A stretch of 64,000 bases of DNA. Origin: Bacteroidota bacterium. GTDB taxonomy: Bacteria > Bacteroidota > Bacteroidia > Palsa-965. The notes beneath the pieces are model-generated. The model worked only from the letters and a program-made list of their open reading frames with translations. It made no database searches and was not told where the DNA came from. Numbering within the stretch: position 1 is the stretch's first letter; the number at the start of each line of letters is the position of its first letter. Positions 25,229-34,191 of the stretch are shown here, piece after piece. The position numbers were made by a program, and so were the translations under genes. The stretch spans positions 62,001-126,000 of the forward strand of contig JADBYT010000007.1 of the NCBI GenBank assembly GCA_020402865.1, given 5' to 3'.

Positions 25229-26968
25229 ATGTGCAATCGTAATACACAAATTAGCGTTTCTCAACTTCTACGCCTCATTTTACTGCTTTTTCTCTTTGCT
25301 TTTTCGGCCAATCCTCTGCTAGCCACTCAAAAAAAGCATGGTAAAAAAAACGGCATGGTAAAAGTGTATTACAGCGGCTCAAAGCAACTTAAATATACCG
25401 GCCAGAATAAAAACTATTTACGCGAAGGCGTGTGGATGTATTACGCACCCAATGGCAGCTTAACCCGAACCGAAGAATGGCACCTGAATAAACTGCACGG
25501 TGCACGAAAAATTTATCTGAATAACACGCTACTCACACACGAAAATTATCGCGACAGTGTATTGCATGGCATGCAGCTCTACTACACCATAACCGGCACA
25601 TTGAAACGCAAATACTGGTTCACCAACGGCAATGCCGACAGTTGCCACGTTTACCCTGAAGGATTTCGTAATCCGGGCGAACGCATTGTTTATGAAGGCA
25701 AACTAATTAAGTTTGTAAAACGCTATTACAATAACGGCAACTTGAACCAGACTGAATATTATGAGAATGGACTAAAAGATGGTATCTGGACTACTTATTC
25801 TTCAAGTCATCCCGGAGAAATAACAGAAACAATTACTTATAAAAACGGAGTAAAGGAAGGGATGAGTGTTGAAATTACTTCAACGCAGGTGTGGAAAGAA
25901 ACAAACTACAGCAATAACCTCAGGAATGGATTGGAGAAAAACTATATAGACGGGAAACTTGCCTATGAACAATTCTATGTGAATGATAAATTAAACGGTT
26001 ATCTGAAAGTGTACAGAGATAATCAGGTGGTGTATGAAGCCGAATACAAAAACGATAAGCTAACAGGAGTAAGTTCTCATTATCAGCCGCTTTCAGGCGT
26101 ATTGCTTAAGCGGGAGTATTGGTCAGACCACTACATTTCACCTTACCAGCCAGTACCCGACTCTGTATTCCAATACTATGCCAGCGGAAAAAAACAGCTT
26201 ATTGCCCGCTACACCAATTCGCAGAGGAATAACTCGCTCATTGCTGAGGGAAACGTGCAAATGTGGTATGAAAGCGGTAAAACCAGCAGTACCTATTCGC
26301 TGCTGAACGGCTTAAAGCATGGTACAGAAACTATCTATTATCCGAATGGGAACAAACAAAAGCAGATCAACCGGGTAAATGGAAAAGTTTCGGGACAAGT
26401 AAACGTGTGGTATGAGAACGGAATGCCTGCATTAATTCTAACTATTGCAGCTGATACACTTGTGCCTCCGGTTGTGGCATTCGACAAAAATGGCAAGCCG
26501 GTAAAGGCAGGAACCACAGCATTCCGCGAAAGTGCAGCCGCACTGATTCCTGATGAACTGTTCACAAACACGGCTGCACCCGAAAATCCATGGAGCAGCC
26601 CGGATACAGCCGAAGATTTTTTACCTGTTGAAACGATTGACCTCCCGGCAAACACCATAATGCTTTATGATGATATAAGTATTGATAATATTTATCCCGG
26701 CGGAAATACTGCATTTGATGAATTTATGAAAGATCAAACCGTTTACCCCGGTGCCGATCGGTATTTAGGCCACGAGACTACACTCATTATTTTTCTTTCT
26801 CTTGCACCCGACGGCAGCATAAGCAACACGTACATCGAGAAGGATTCGGCTCAGTACATTACCCTGCAAACTGAAGCTTTGCGGCTTATTTACTGTGCAC
26901 CGTGGCAAAATCCCGTAAGGCAGCCGGTTTCGTTGTATATCCCCGTTCGTTTTGCCATAAAGGAGTAA
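25229..26968 (+). CDS. Secreted MORN-repeat (YwqK-like) protein with TonB-like C-terminal domain, copy 2
   Basis: 579 residues, with the same domain order as the preceding gene: a signal peptide (LLRLILLLFLFAFSANPLLA), MORN-type repeats (LKYTGQNKNYLREGVWMYYAP, NGNLNQTEYYENGLKDGIW, YYPNGNKQKQI) and a C-terminal TonB-like part (DNIYPGGNTAFDEFMKDQ, TLIIFLSLAPDGSIS). It is a tandem duplicate, starting 37 nt after the first copy. The ATG at 25229 was chosen because only it precedes a signal peptide. Role unknown. Confidence 0.78.
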   Translation: MCNRNTQISVSQLLRLILLLFLFAFSANPLLATQKKHGKKNGMVKVYYSGSKQLKYTGQNKNYLREGVWMYYAPNGSLTRTEEWHLNKLHGARKIYLNNTLLTHENYRDSVLHGMQLYYTITGTLKRKYWFTNGNADSCHVYPEGFRNPGERIVYEGKLIKFVKRYYNNGNLNQTEYYENGLKDGIWTTYSSSHPGEITETITYKNGVKEGMSVEITSTQVWKETNYSNNLRNGLEKNYIDGKLAYEQFYVNDKLNGYLKVYRDNQVVYEAEYKNDKLTGVSSHYQPLSGVLLKREYWSDHYISPYQPVPDSVFQYYASGKKQLIARYTNSQRNNSLIAEGNVQMWYESGKTSSTYSLLNGLKHGTETIYYPNGNKQKQINRVNGKVSGQVNVWYENGMPALILTIAADTLVPPVVAFDKNGKPVKAGTTAFRESAAALIPDELFTNTAAPENPWSSPDTAEDFLPVETIDLPANTIMLYDDISIDNIYPGGNTAFDEFMKDQTVYPGADRYLGHETTLIIFLSLAPDGSISNTYIEKDSAQYITLQTEALRLIYCAPWQNPVRQPVSLYIPVRFAIKE

Positions 26969-26990
26969 CACATATTATTTTTCCTGCAAC

Positions 26991-27022
26991 TTGCATCTCC
27001 CCCTCCCCATTCCCTATATTTG
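26991..27022 (+). promoter_or_regulatory. thrS promoter
   Basis: TTG at 26991-26993, a 21-nt spacer and TATATTTG at 27015-27022, a full match to the Bacteroidota consensus. Transcription should start near 27027, giving a leader of about 38 nt. Confidence 0.75.
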
Positions 27023-27039
27023 CAGCAGACAAACTCAAA

Positions 27040-27056
27040 CCTGCGTTGTAGGCAGG
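27040..27056 (+). promoter_or_regulatory. tRNA-Thr anticodon-arm mimic in the thrS leader
   Basis: A perfect 5-bp stem CCTGC/GCAGG with a 7-nt loop GUUGUAG. Numbered as an anticodon loop, this gives U33, UGU at 34-36 (a threonine anticodon) and A37. It ends 8 nt before the thrS ATG, where bound threonyl-tRNA synthetase would block initiation, as in the E. coli thrS operator. The structure is seen in the sequence; the regulation is inferred. Confidence 0.5.
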
Positions 27057-27064
27057 CTTACTTT

Positions 27065-29014
27065 ATGATCAACATCACACTCCCTGATGGTTCTGTGCGC
27101 CAGTACGAAGCCGGAACCACTTCTCTCCAAATCGCTCAATCGATCAGCGAAGGATTAGCACGCAACGTTTTAGCAGCCGAAGTAAACGGCGAAGTTTGGG
27201 ATGCCACCCGCGCCATTGACGCTGACGCATCGCTCAAACTCCTTACGTGGAACGATACCGCAGGTAAAGAAACCATGTGGCATTCCTCGGCTCACCTTAT
27301 GGCCGAAGCGCTGGAAGCACTTTACCCCGGCATCAAATTCGGTATCGGCCCGCCCATTGAAAACGGCTTTTATTACGACGTAGATCTGGGCGACGACCGG
27401 AAGCTCACGCATGAGGACCTGCCCGTGATTGAGAAAAAAATGCTCGAACTGGCCGGCCAGAAAAACGCCTATGTGCGTCAGGAAATGCCCAAAGCCGAGG
27501 CGCTTGGCTTTTTCCGCGACAAAGGCGACGAGTACAAACTCGATCTGCTGCAGGATCTTGAAGACGGTAAAATTACCTTCTACACGCAGGGCAATTTCAC
27601 CGATCTCTGCCGCGGTCCGCATATTCCCAACACCGGCTTTATCAAGGCCGTGAAGCTGCTTAACCTTGCCGGTGCCTACTGGCGCGGCGATGAAACAAAA
27701 AAGCAGCTTACACGCATTTACGGCATTACCTTCCCCAAGCAAAAAGAACTCGACGAGTACCTTGTAATGCTTGAGGAAGCCAAAAAACGCGACCACCGCA
27801 AGCTGGGCAAGGAGCTCGAACTCTTTACCTTCTCCGAAAAAGTAGGCATGGGTTTACCGCTCTGGCTGCCCGCCGGTGCCGCCCTGCGTGAGCGCCTGCA
27901 GAACTTTTTGCAGAAAGCCCAGCTCAAAGCCGGTTACGTACCGGTAATTACACCGCACATCGGCAACAAGCAGCTTTATATTACCTCCGGCCACTACGAG
28001 AAATACGGCAAAGATTCGTTCCAGCCCATCCGTACACCGCAGGAAGGCGAGGAGTTTTTCCTCAAGCCGATGAACTGCCCGCACCACTGCGAAATCTACA
28101 AGAGCAAACCGCGCTCTTACAAAGATCTTCCGGTGCGCTTTGCCGAATTTGGCACCGTGTACCGCTACGAACAAAGCGGCGAACTCCACGGCCTTACCCG
28201 TGTGCGCGGCTTTACACAGGATGATGCCCACCTCTTCTGCCGCCCCGACCAGGTAAAAGAAGAATTCTGCAAAGTAATTGACCTTGTGCTGTACGTTTTC
28301 CGCGCGCTTGAGTTTACCGACTATGTGGCTCAGGTATCACTCCGCGATAAAACCGACCGCAGCAAATACATCGGTACCGACGAAAACTGGGAAAAAGCCG
28401 AAAGCGCCATTGTAGAAGCCGCCGCCGAAAAAGGCCTGAAAACCGTTGTGGAATATGGCGAAGCTGCCTTCTACGGCCCTAAACTTGATTTCATGGTGCG
28501 CGATGCAATTGGCCGTAAATGGCAGCTTGGCACCATTCAGGTTGATTACAACCTGCCCGAACGCTTCGAGCTCGAATACACCGGCGCCGACAACATGAAG
28601 CACCGCCCGGTAATGATTCACCGCGCTCCTTTCGGTTCAATGGAACGCTTCGTAGCAGTACTTATTGAACACTGCGCCGGCAAATTCCCGCTCTGGCTCA
28701 CTCCCGAACAGGTGGCCGTGCTCCCCATCAGCGATAAATACATTTCTGATGCGGAAAATGTACTGGAACAATTGAAAAATTACGATATTCGGGGATTCGT
28801 TGACGACCGTAACGAAAAGATTGGCAAGAAAATACGCGATACCGAGCTGAAAAAAGTTCCGTACATGCTCATCATCGGCGAAAAAGAAGCAGCAGAAAAA
28901 ACTGTTTCCGTTCGCCGCCAGGGTGAGGGCGACAAAGGCTCCATGAGCGCCGAAGAATTTGCCAACCTCATCAATACCGAAGTCCGCGAAAAACTGGAGT
29001 CATTCAGTAAATAG
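27065..29014 (+). CDS. thrS: Threonyl-tRNA synthetase
   Basis: A class II synthetase charging tRNA-Thr, 649 residues. It has an N-terminal TGS domain ([16 protein letters not shown]), an editing domain with [16 protein letters not shown] and the [10 protein letters not shown] segment. The catalytic core has motif 2 [12 protein letters not shown] and the zinc-binding [12 protein letters not shown], and motif 3 is [14 protein letters not shown] normal anticodon-binding domain closes the protein. The ATG at 27065 gives the standard start. The leader carries a possible autoregulatory operator. infC follows 38 nt later. Confidence 0.97.
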   Translation: MINITLPDGSVRQYEAGTTSLQIAQSISEGLARNVLAAEVNGEVWDATRAIDADASLKLLTWNDTAGKETMWHSSAHLMAEALEALYPGIKFGIGPPIENGFYYDVDLGDDRKLTHEDLPVIEKKMLELAGQKNAYVRQEMPKAEALGFFRDKGDEYKLDLLQDLEDGKITFYTQGNFTDLCRGPHIPNTGFIKAVKLLNLAGAYWRGDETKKQLTRIYGITFPKQKELDEYLVMLEEAKKRDHRKLGKELELFTFSEKVGMGLPLWLPAGAALRERLQNFLQKAQLKAGYVPVITPHIGNKQLYITSGHYEKYGKDSFQPIRTPQEGEEFFLKPMNCPHHCEIYKSKPRSYKDLPVRFAEFGTVYRYEQSGELHGLTRVRGFTQDDAHLFCRPDQVKEEFCKVIDLVLYVFRALEFTDYVAQVSLRDKTDRSKYIGTDENWEKAESAIVEAAAEKGLKTVVEYGEAAFYGPKLDFMVRDAIGRKWQLGTIQVDYNLPERFELEYTGADNMKHRPVMIHRAPFGSMERFVAVLIEHCAGKFPLWLTPEQVAVLPISDKYISDAENVLEQLKNYDIRGFVDDRNEKIGKKIRDTELKKVPYMLIIGEKEAAEKTVSVRRQGEGDKGSMSAEEFANLINTEVREKLESFSK

Positions 29015-29042
29015 TTAATTCAAACAAGTATCACTTAAAAAC

Positions 29043-29055
29043 GGAGGTTCACATC
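29043..29055 (+). promoter_or_regulatory. infC Shine-Dalgarno GGAGG and AUC start codon
   Basis: GGAGG (29043-29047) stands 5 nt before ATC (29053-29055), an ideal spacing in a genome region where such sequences are otherwise rare. ATC is in frame with the conserved infC reading frame with no stop between. Confidence 0.6.
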
Positions 29056-29670
29056 GCTACTCCTTTTAACCGTCCACCCGGACCGCCCCGCCCAGCAGGA
29101 AGCGGTGGTGGCAGTCGCCCGCCCTTTAACCGTGGCCCACGTATGCCGCGAAAAGAAGAACTTCACCGCATTAACGAAAAGATTCGTGATGTAAATGAAG
29201 TACGCGTTGTTGGCGAAGACATTGAACAAGGTGTTTTTTCGATCGAAAAAGCACTTGAAATTGCACGTAATGCCGGTCTCGATCTGGTAGAAATTGTGCC
29301 CAATGCCGTGCCGCCGGTTTGCCGTGTGGTGGACTATAAAAAATTCCTCTACGAACAGAAGAAGAAGCAAAAGGAAATCAAAGCCAAAGCCCAAAAGGTG
29401 GTGGTTAAAGAAATCCGCTTCGGTCCGCACACCGATGATCACGACTTCAACTTCAAGAAAAACCACGCTCAGAAATTCCTCGAAAGTGGAGCCAAAGTAA
29501 AAGCCTACGTGTTTTTCCGTGGCCGTACCATTGTGTTTAAAGAACAGGGCGAAATTCTCCTGCTTCGTTTTGCACAGGAACTCGAAGAATTCGGCAAAGT
29601 GGAACAACTGCCTCAGCTGGATGGTAAACGCATGTCTATTATGCTCACGCCTAAGAAGAAAGCGAAATAA
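29053..29670 (+). CDS. infC: Translation initiation factor IF-3, probably using an AUC start
   Basis: Keeps 30S subunits free and proofreads the start codon and initiator tRNA. From the internal ATG at 29143 the protein has 175 residues; from ATC at 29053 it has 205, adding a Pro/Gly/Arg-rich tail [15 protein letters not shown] and NRGPR. The N-domain has [17 protein letters not shown], the linker is lysine rich ([14 protein letters not shown]), and the C-domain has [13 protein letters not shown] and ends MLTPKKKAK. The ATC start is preferred because of its Shine-Dalgarno, and because non-AUG starts on infC are known to allow autoregulation by IF-3. The internal ATG is the alternative. Confidence 0.88.
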   Translation: MATPFNRPPGPPRPAGSGGGSRPPFNRGPRMPRKEELHRINEKIRDVNEVRVVGEDIEQGVFSIEKALEIARNAGLDLVEIVPNAVPPVCRVVDYKKFLYEQKKKQKEIKAKAQKVVVKEIRFGPHTDDHDFNFKKNHAQKFLESGAKVKAYVFFRGRTIVFKEQGEILLLRFAQELEEFGKVEQLPQLDGKRMSIMLTPKKKAK

Positions 29671-29695
29671 TCCATCCCTTTTTATAGTATTGCTC

Positions 29696-29735
29696 AAAGG
29701 CCGTCGCTTTCTGCGATGGCCTTTGTTGTTTTTTG
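29696..29735 (+). terminator. Intrinsic terminator after infC
   Basis: A 12-bp stem with one G-U pair (29696-29707 with 29713-29724), a 5-nt loop, then a T-rich run to 29735. It separates infC from rpmI and rplT. Confidence 0.8.
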
Positions 29736-30039
29736 ATGCCGGTTACAATTATTCCCTTCGTTCATTATCTGCCACATCATACACTTCTGTCAGGATACCG
29801 CAACCCGAAAAATCAATATTGCACCACATCCACCAAAAGCCGGTTTGCAACCAAACATAGCGAAATCTGTGCAGGATATCGAATAAGCATTCGCAGTGCA
29901 TTACTGACAGGTATCTTTAAGCTGCCCGATTAAAACAAATGCACTCGTTTTGAAAGCGTATAGAGAGGGCAGCATGTGCAAATGCTAACCATTACTTCGC
30001 ACATTTTAACCCGATTAATGCTTCTTACGAAACAGCTTT
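29736..30039. other. Non-coding gap before the chitinase gene
   Basis: About 300 bp in which no convincing reading frame, repeat or RNA is seen on either strand. Short frames here lack family signal and have poor codon patterns. Confidence 0.4.
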
Positions 30040-30047
30040 TAAATTTG
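30040..30047 (+). promoter_or_regulatory. -7 box TAAATTTG of the chitinase gene
   Basis: Matches TAnnTTTG, 22 nt before the ATG at 30070. No correctly spaced TTG was seen. Confidence 0.4.
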
Positions 30048-30069
30048 TTATGCTCAACACATATTTTAT

Positions 30070-31548
30070 ATGAACACACTCTACAAACGCATTACCCTGC
30101 TGTTACTTTGCTGGCTTCCGGCACAAACCATTCTCCTCGCCCAACCCTGCCGTGAAGTAGTGGGCTATTATCCAAACTGGCAATGGTATGACCGCAATAA
30201 GCTGGTAAATCCATCCAGCATTGATTACAGCAAGTACACCATTATCAACTATTGCTTTTTCAATCCGCAGCCTAACGGTGACATTGTTACCGGCGATTCC
30301 TGGGCCGATGAAAACCTGTTGATGGGACAGATCAACTGGAGCACCACACCACCTTCCTATTACCCGAACACTTCAATTGTAGATCTGGCCCACAACAACA
30401 ATGTAAAGGTGCTGATCTCAGTAGGCGGCTGGACCTGGTCGAATAATTTCCCGTCTATAGCGGCTAATCCGACTACGCGTGCGGCTTTTGCACATTCATG
30501 CAATGAGCTGGTGCGGCAATATAATCTCGACGGCATCGACCTCGACTGGGAATATCCCGGCTATGCGCCGCACAATGGCGGGCCGGCAGATGCGGCTAAC
30601 TTCACGCTGCTGCTGCAACAGGTGCGCGATTCGCTTAATGCACTCGAACTGGTAAACAACGAACAATACCTGCTCACGGCTGCAGTAGGAGCTTCGGCCG
30701 CAAATATGAGCAATGTACAGTGGGCTGCAGTTACGCCCCTGCTTGATATGATTAACCTCATGTCGTACGACTTTTTCGGGGCCTGGGATGCAGTAGCCAA
30801 CCACAATTCACCGCTCAATGCCCCGGCCTGCGGCGATCCGGGATTTAACATCAGTACGGCGTTTACCCAGCTTACCCAGCAATATGGCGTACCGGCAAAC
30901 AAAATTAATGTGGGCGTTGCGTTCTACGGCCGTAGCCAAACCGGCTTCACCGGCCTCTGCCAGGCTACCTCGGGCAATGCCGCCACCACAGCTTTCCCGC
31001 CCGACGGCGTGCCGCTTTATTACGAAATTGCAGCTCAGCAGAGCCAATATACCTTCAACTGGGACAATCAGGCTCAGGTGCCGTGGCTGAATAACAGCAA
31101 TGGCGTTTTCCTTTCATATGACAATGAGCAGTCGATAGCCCTGAAAGCCCAGTTTGTTGTAAGTAACGGTGCACGTGGCGCCATTATCTGGGAAATTACA
31201 GGCGATTATCTCGAAACGGCACCGGGTTCGGGCGTTATTGCAGGCACACCGCTGGCCGATACCTTGAATGCCGTGTTTTGTGCCTCACCGCTTGGTGCTC
31301 AAGTTTTAGCTACTGCAACACAGTGTCAGCTCGCGCCAAATCCGGCCAACAACCTCGTTAATATTATGCCTGCCCCAACCAGCCCCGCCACAGTCCGCAT
31401 TTTTACGGCCACCGGCGCACTCATCGAAAACCAGCTTTTACCCGCAGGAGCTAACACGCTGAATATCAATAATCTTTCAACAGGCGTATATCTGCTTTCC
31501 ATTGAAACAGCAGAAGGCATCAGTTGGCAGAAACTGATTAAGAACTAA
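30070..31548 (+). CDS. Secreted GH18 chitinase with T9SS sorting domain
   Basis: 492 residues. Signal peptide up to about residue 25. The GH18 barrel has SVGGWTW at about 118-124 and the catalytic DGIDLDWE at 154-161 with Glu161 as the proton donor, plus MSYDFFGAWD and a C-terminal IIWEITGDYLET. The last ~75 residues (QLAPNPANNLVNIMPA to SWQKLIKN) are a T9SS sorting domain, so the enzyme is exported to the surface or medium to degrade chitin or related beta-1,4-GlcNAc polymers. It sits between infC and rpmI, an unusual place for a secreted enzyme. Confidence 0.93.
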   Translation: MNTLYKRITLLLLCWLPAQTILLAQPCREVVGYYPNWQWYDRNKLVNPSSIDYSKYTIINYCFFNPQPNGDIVTGDSWADENLLMGQINWSTTPPSYYPNTSIVDLAHNNNVKVLISVGGWTWSNNFPSIAANPTTRAAFAHSCNELVRQYNLDGIDLDWEYPGYAPHNGGPADAANFTLLLQQVRDSLNALELVNNEQYLLTAAVGASAANMSNVQWAAVTPLLDMINLMSYDFFGAWDAVANHNSPLNAPACGDPGFNISTAFTQLTQQYGVPANKINVGVAFYGRSQTGFTGLCQATSGNAATTAFPPDGVPLYYEIAAQQSQYTFNWDNQAQVPWLNNSNGVFLSYDNEQSIALKAQFVVSNGARGAIIWEITGDYLETAPGSGVIAGTPLADTLNAVFCASPLGAQVLATATQCQLAPNPANNLVNIMPAPTSPATVRIFTATGALIENQLLPAGANTLNINNLSTGVYLLSIETAEGISWQKLIKN

Positions 31549-31629
31549 GCATGTGTGTTTTCAACAAGGCACATTGGAGTAAATAGCGCTTTTTTTAACC
31601 GGAAAGTCGGCGCAGGCCAAAGTTTTTAC

Positions 31630-31637
31630 TACATTTG
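31630..31637 (+). promoter_or_regulatory. -7 box TACATTTG of rpmI-rplT
   Basis: Matches TAnnTTTG, giving a leader of about 70 nt before rpmI. It lets the ribosomal genes be transcribed independently of infC. Confidence 0.45.
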
Positions 31638-31711
31638 CACCCTGTTGCCCGAAAAGGGAAACAAACCGTTCTTTCTCAGTAAATTTCAAATCCAAATAAA
31701 TACGCGCAACT

Positions 31712-31906
31712 ATGCCGAAAATGAAAACCAATTCCAGTGCAAAAAAGCGCTTTGCGCTCACCGGAACGGGTAAAATCAAGCGTAAGCATGCGTTCAAGCG
31801 TCACATCCTTACCAAAAAGGAAACTGCACGTAAGCGTCGCCTCACAAACGATGGACTCGTTTCAAAAGGAGACATGAACAACGTGAAGGCCATGCTTTGC
31901 ATGTAA
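31712..31906 (+). CDS. rpmI: Ribosomal protein bL35
   Basis: 64 residues of the normal length. [20 protein letters not shown], then [16 protein letters not shown] and the C-terminal VKAMLCM match the family throughout. It is followed by rplT with a 118-nt gap, the conserved order. Confidence 0.97.
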   Translation: MPKMKTNSSAKKRFALTGTGKIKRKHAFKRHILTKKETARKRRLTNDGLVSKGDMNNVKAMLCM

Positions 31907-32024
31907 GGTGTACGAATTGAACCATTAATTACGTACCGGTTTATCCGAAAACAAGTTAAACCCGGCTTGAGGTAACAAGCTTCTGATTGAGTTCAGAACA
32001 CCCAAAGCCAAAACGAAAAACAAA

Positions 32025-32369
32025 ATGCCAAGATCAGTCAATCATGTCGCTTCACGCGCCCGTCGTAAAAAGGCGCTGAAAATGACACGCGGTTACTGGG
32101 GTGCCCGTGGTAACGTATGGACCGTTGCCAAGAATACACTCGAAAAAGGTTTGGTGTATGCCTACCGCGACCGCAAACAGAAAAAACGCAACTTCCGCTC
32201 ACTCTGGATTCAGCGTATTAACGCTGGCGCCCGCCTGCACGGAATGTCTTACTCCGAGTTCATGGGCAAAATCCACGACAAAGGCGTAACCTTAAACCGC
32301 AAAACACTTGCCGACCTCGCAATGAACCACCCCGATGCTTTCAAAGCGGTGGTTGATTCGATTAAGTAG
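32025..32369 (+). CDS. rplT: Ribosomal protein bL20
   Basis: 114 residues, full length. [46 protein letters not shown] and [16 protein letters not shown] are diagnostic. It binds 23S rRNA early in 50S assembly and in other bacteria represses its own operon. A strong terminator follows. Confidence 0.97.
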   Translation: MPRSVNHVASRARRKKALKMTRGYWGARGNVWTVAKNTLEKGLVYAYRDRKQKKRNFRSLWIQRINAGARLHGMSYSEFMGKIHDKGVTLNRKTLADLAMNHPDAFKAVVDSIK

Positions 32370-32387
32370 GATGTTTCAAATACTACC

Positions 32388-32430
32388 AAAATCCCCGGTT
32401 TCAGCTTATGAAACCGGGGATTTTTATTTT
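32388..32430 (+). terminator. Intrinsic terminator after rplT
   Basis: A 15-bp perfect stem (32388-32402 with 32410-32424), a 7-nt loop and a T-rich end. Confidence 0.85.
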
Positions 32431-32488
32431 GAGGAAACTTTATTTTATTTTTAAATATTATAAATGTTTTTTCAGTTAGTTGGAAAAT

Positions 32489-32535
32489 TATAATTCGCCA
32501 ACTTGGCTTATTTTCAGGCAAGTTGGCGAATTATA
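32489..32535. repeat. Palindrome A downstream of the ATPase gene
   Basis: Two perfect 17-bp arms, TATAATTCGCCAACTTG at 32489-32505 and its complement at 32519-32535, around a 13-bp spacer. It lies about 94 bp beyond the stop of the ATPase gene. The core TTCGCCAA/TTGGCGAA is shared with palindrome B on the other side of the gene. Confidence 0.8.
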
Positions 32536-32628
32536 GATTCTGAAATTTTCTTGCTAAAGAGAGAAACGGAGATTATATTGACATACAAAAACCTGATTAT
32601 CATTACTTTAAAAACAAGATAGTGTTTT

Positions 32629-34068
32629 TTATTCTGAATAATCAAAAATTTCATCGATTACAATTTCGTGATTTACGGAACTATAAAAATGCTCATTTTT
32701 TAAAGTGCCTTTAGCAGAAATAATTGTAATAAAAATATTTTTTCTTGAATTGCTTTTTCGCTCTATACAGCTTAGTTTATTAAATAGCTCCTGCTCATAG
32801 GCTTTGTTAATTACTAAGGGCGTATTCAGAAATTTGGCTTCAATAATATTTATCACGTTATCTGACTGATCGAAAATAAGATCAATCTGACAGCCTTTCG
32901 TATGTGCTGTACCCTTATCAATAAACGAATACACATTGTACTGAATACCGCCAATACCCAGTAATGCAGCAATGATTTTATGGTGCTTGAAACAGATGTT
33001 CTCAAATGCAATGCCCGACCATATTTTAAACGACTGACTGCCAGCCAGCGCAGCGCCATTCTTTACAGAAGCAGGGTTGTGTAAAAACTTGAAATAAAAG
33101 AGCGTGTACTCATCCGTGAGCCGGTAGAGCCTGTCTTCCCGTTTTTTCCCCATGTCGGATGTATTGGCAATAAACCCGCATTCCTCCAGCTCCTCAAGCA
33201 CAGTGGTTAGTCCGCCTCCGCTGGGTAGTTTGGTGGCTTCAATAATTTCATTGCGGGTAAGCCCGCGGCCTTTGGCGGCCAGTACTTTTACCAGACGTTC
33301 ATGCAGCCTGTAGTTTTTGAACAACGAAGCATATAAGTTTTCATACTCCGTTCTAAGGCCGGCATTCTTATTGAAAAACAATTCATTCAGAATTTGTGAA
33401 ATACCTTTGCCTGGCTGCACCTGCTTCAGATAGTACGGAATACCACCAATACACATATACAACTGCACAATATCCTTATTGGTGAGTTTTACGTTGCGGT
33501 GTCTGAGATAGGCACGTGTTTCACCAAGATCAAAGGCTTCCAAACGTATGGTTTGTGTAAGCCGGTTATGCAAACCACCTCTGTTTCGGATAACCCGGTT
33601 TATGATCCAAGACGCGGCAGACCCGCAAATCACAAGCAGCACATCACTTCGCTTGCTGCAAAACGAATTCCAGAACTGCGTAAATGCAGCCATAAAGCCT
33701 GATCGCGGTGTATCATACCACGAGATCTCATCGAAAAAAACAACTTTTTTCTTTTTTCGCCGTGATGTTAAGCGAATAATATATTTCTCCAGAAACTGAA
33801 AAGCCAGCAACCATGAATCCGGTGCCGGTTTCTTCGCGGCAACAGGATACACCTTACCTAATTCAATCCAAAAATTCAATAACTGCTCATTCATTCCCGC
33901 ATTAAACAAACCTGTGCAATCAAATACAATCTGCTTACCAAACCGCTCTCGAATCAGATATGTTTTTCCTACCCTTCTCCTTCCATACACCGCCAAAAAC
34001 TCAGAATCATTACTTCTCAGCAATCGATCCATTACTTCCAGTTCTTTTTTCCTTCCAATTACAGCCAT
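32629..34068 (-). CDS. AAA+ ATPase with C-terminal PD-(D/E)xK nuclease-like domain (archaeal-type ATPase, DUF234)
   Basis: 479 residues. The ATPase_2-type domain has Walker A YGRRRVGKTYL near residues 28-38, Walker B KKVVFFDEISWYD and a sensor region LLVICGSAASWIINRV. A winged-helix part follows (GRGLTRNEIIEATKLPSGGGLTTVLEELEE). The C-terminal DUF234-like domain carries CQIDLIFDQSDNVINIIEAKF, the D...ExK arrangement of PD-(D/E)xK nucleases. The ATG at 34068 was chosen as it begins the conserved AVIGRKKEL. The gene is AT-rich against its neighbours and bracketed by two palindromes. Proteins of this type are widespread in Bacteroidota with no settled role. Confidence 0.85.
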   Translation of the reverse strand: MAVIGRKKELEVMDRLLRSNDSEFLAVYGRRRVGKTYLIRERFGKQIVFDCTGLFNAGMNEQLLNFWIELGKVYPVAAKKPAPDSWLLAFQFLEKYIIRLTSRRKKKKVVFFDEISWYDTPRSGFMAAFTQFWNSFCSKRSDVLLVICGSAASWIINRVIRNRGGLHNRLTQTIRLEAFDLGETRAYLRHRNVKLTNKDIVQLYMCIGGIPYYLKQVQPGKGISQILNELFFNKNAGLRTEYENLYASLFKNYRLHERLVKVLAAKGRGLTRNEIIEATKLPSGGGLTTVLEELEECGFIANTSDMGKKREDRLYRLTDEYTLFYFKFLHNPASVKNGAALAGSQSFKIWSGIAFENICFKHHKIIAALLGIGGIQYNVYSFIDKGTAHTKGCQIDLIFDQSDNVINIIEAKFLNTPLVINKAYEQELFNKLSCIERKSNSRKNIFITIISAKGTLKNEHFYSSVNHEIVIDEIFDYSE

Positions 34069-34076
34069 AACAAAAC

Positions 34077-34125
34077 TTATATTTCGCCAAGTTAGCAAAT
34101 TTTACCCAAACTTGGCGAAATATAA
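34077..34125. repeat. Palindrome B upstream of the ATPase gene
   Basis: Perfect 17-bp arms, TTATATTTCGCCAAGTT at 34077-34093 and its complement at 34109-34125, with a 15-bp spacer. It lies 8 nt before the ATPase ATG, so it overlaps the leader or promoter. It shares TTCGCCAA with palindrome A. Confidence 0.8.
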
Positions 34126-34191
34126 ATTTCGCAAAAACCTATCAAAAAACACTAAAAACCAACCACTAAAACCTTATTTTCAACAACTTAA

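Noticed and set aside
27020-27064. Upstream extension of thrS from a TTG at 27020
   Set aside because: It would start inside the -7 box and upstream of the predicted start of transcription; the residues do not resemble the TGS domain start.
29733-29933. 66-residue frame after infC
   Set aside because: No signal, family or spacing to support it; it starts inside the terminator tail.
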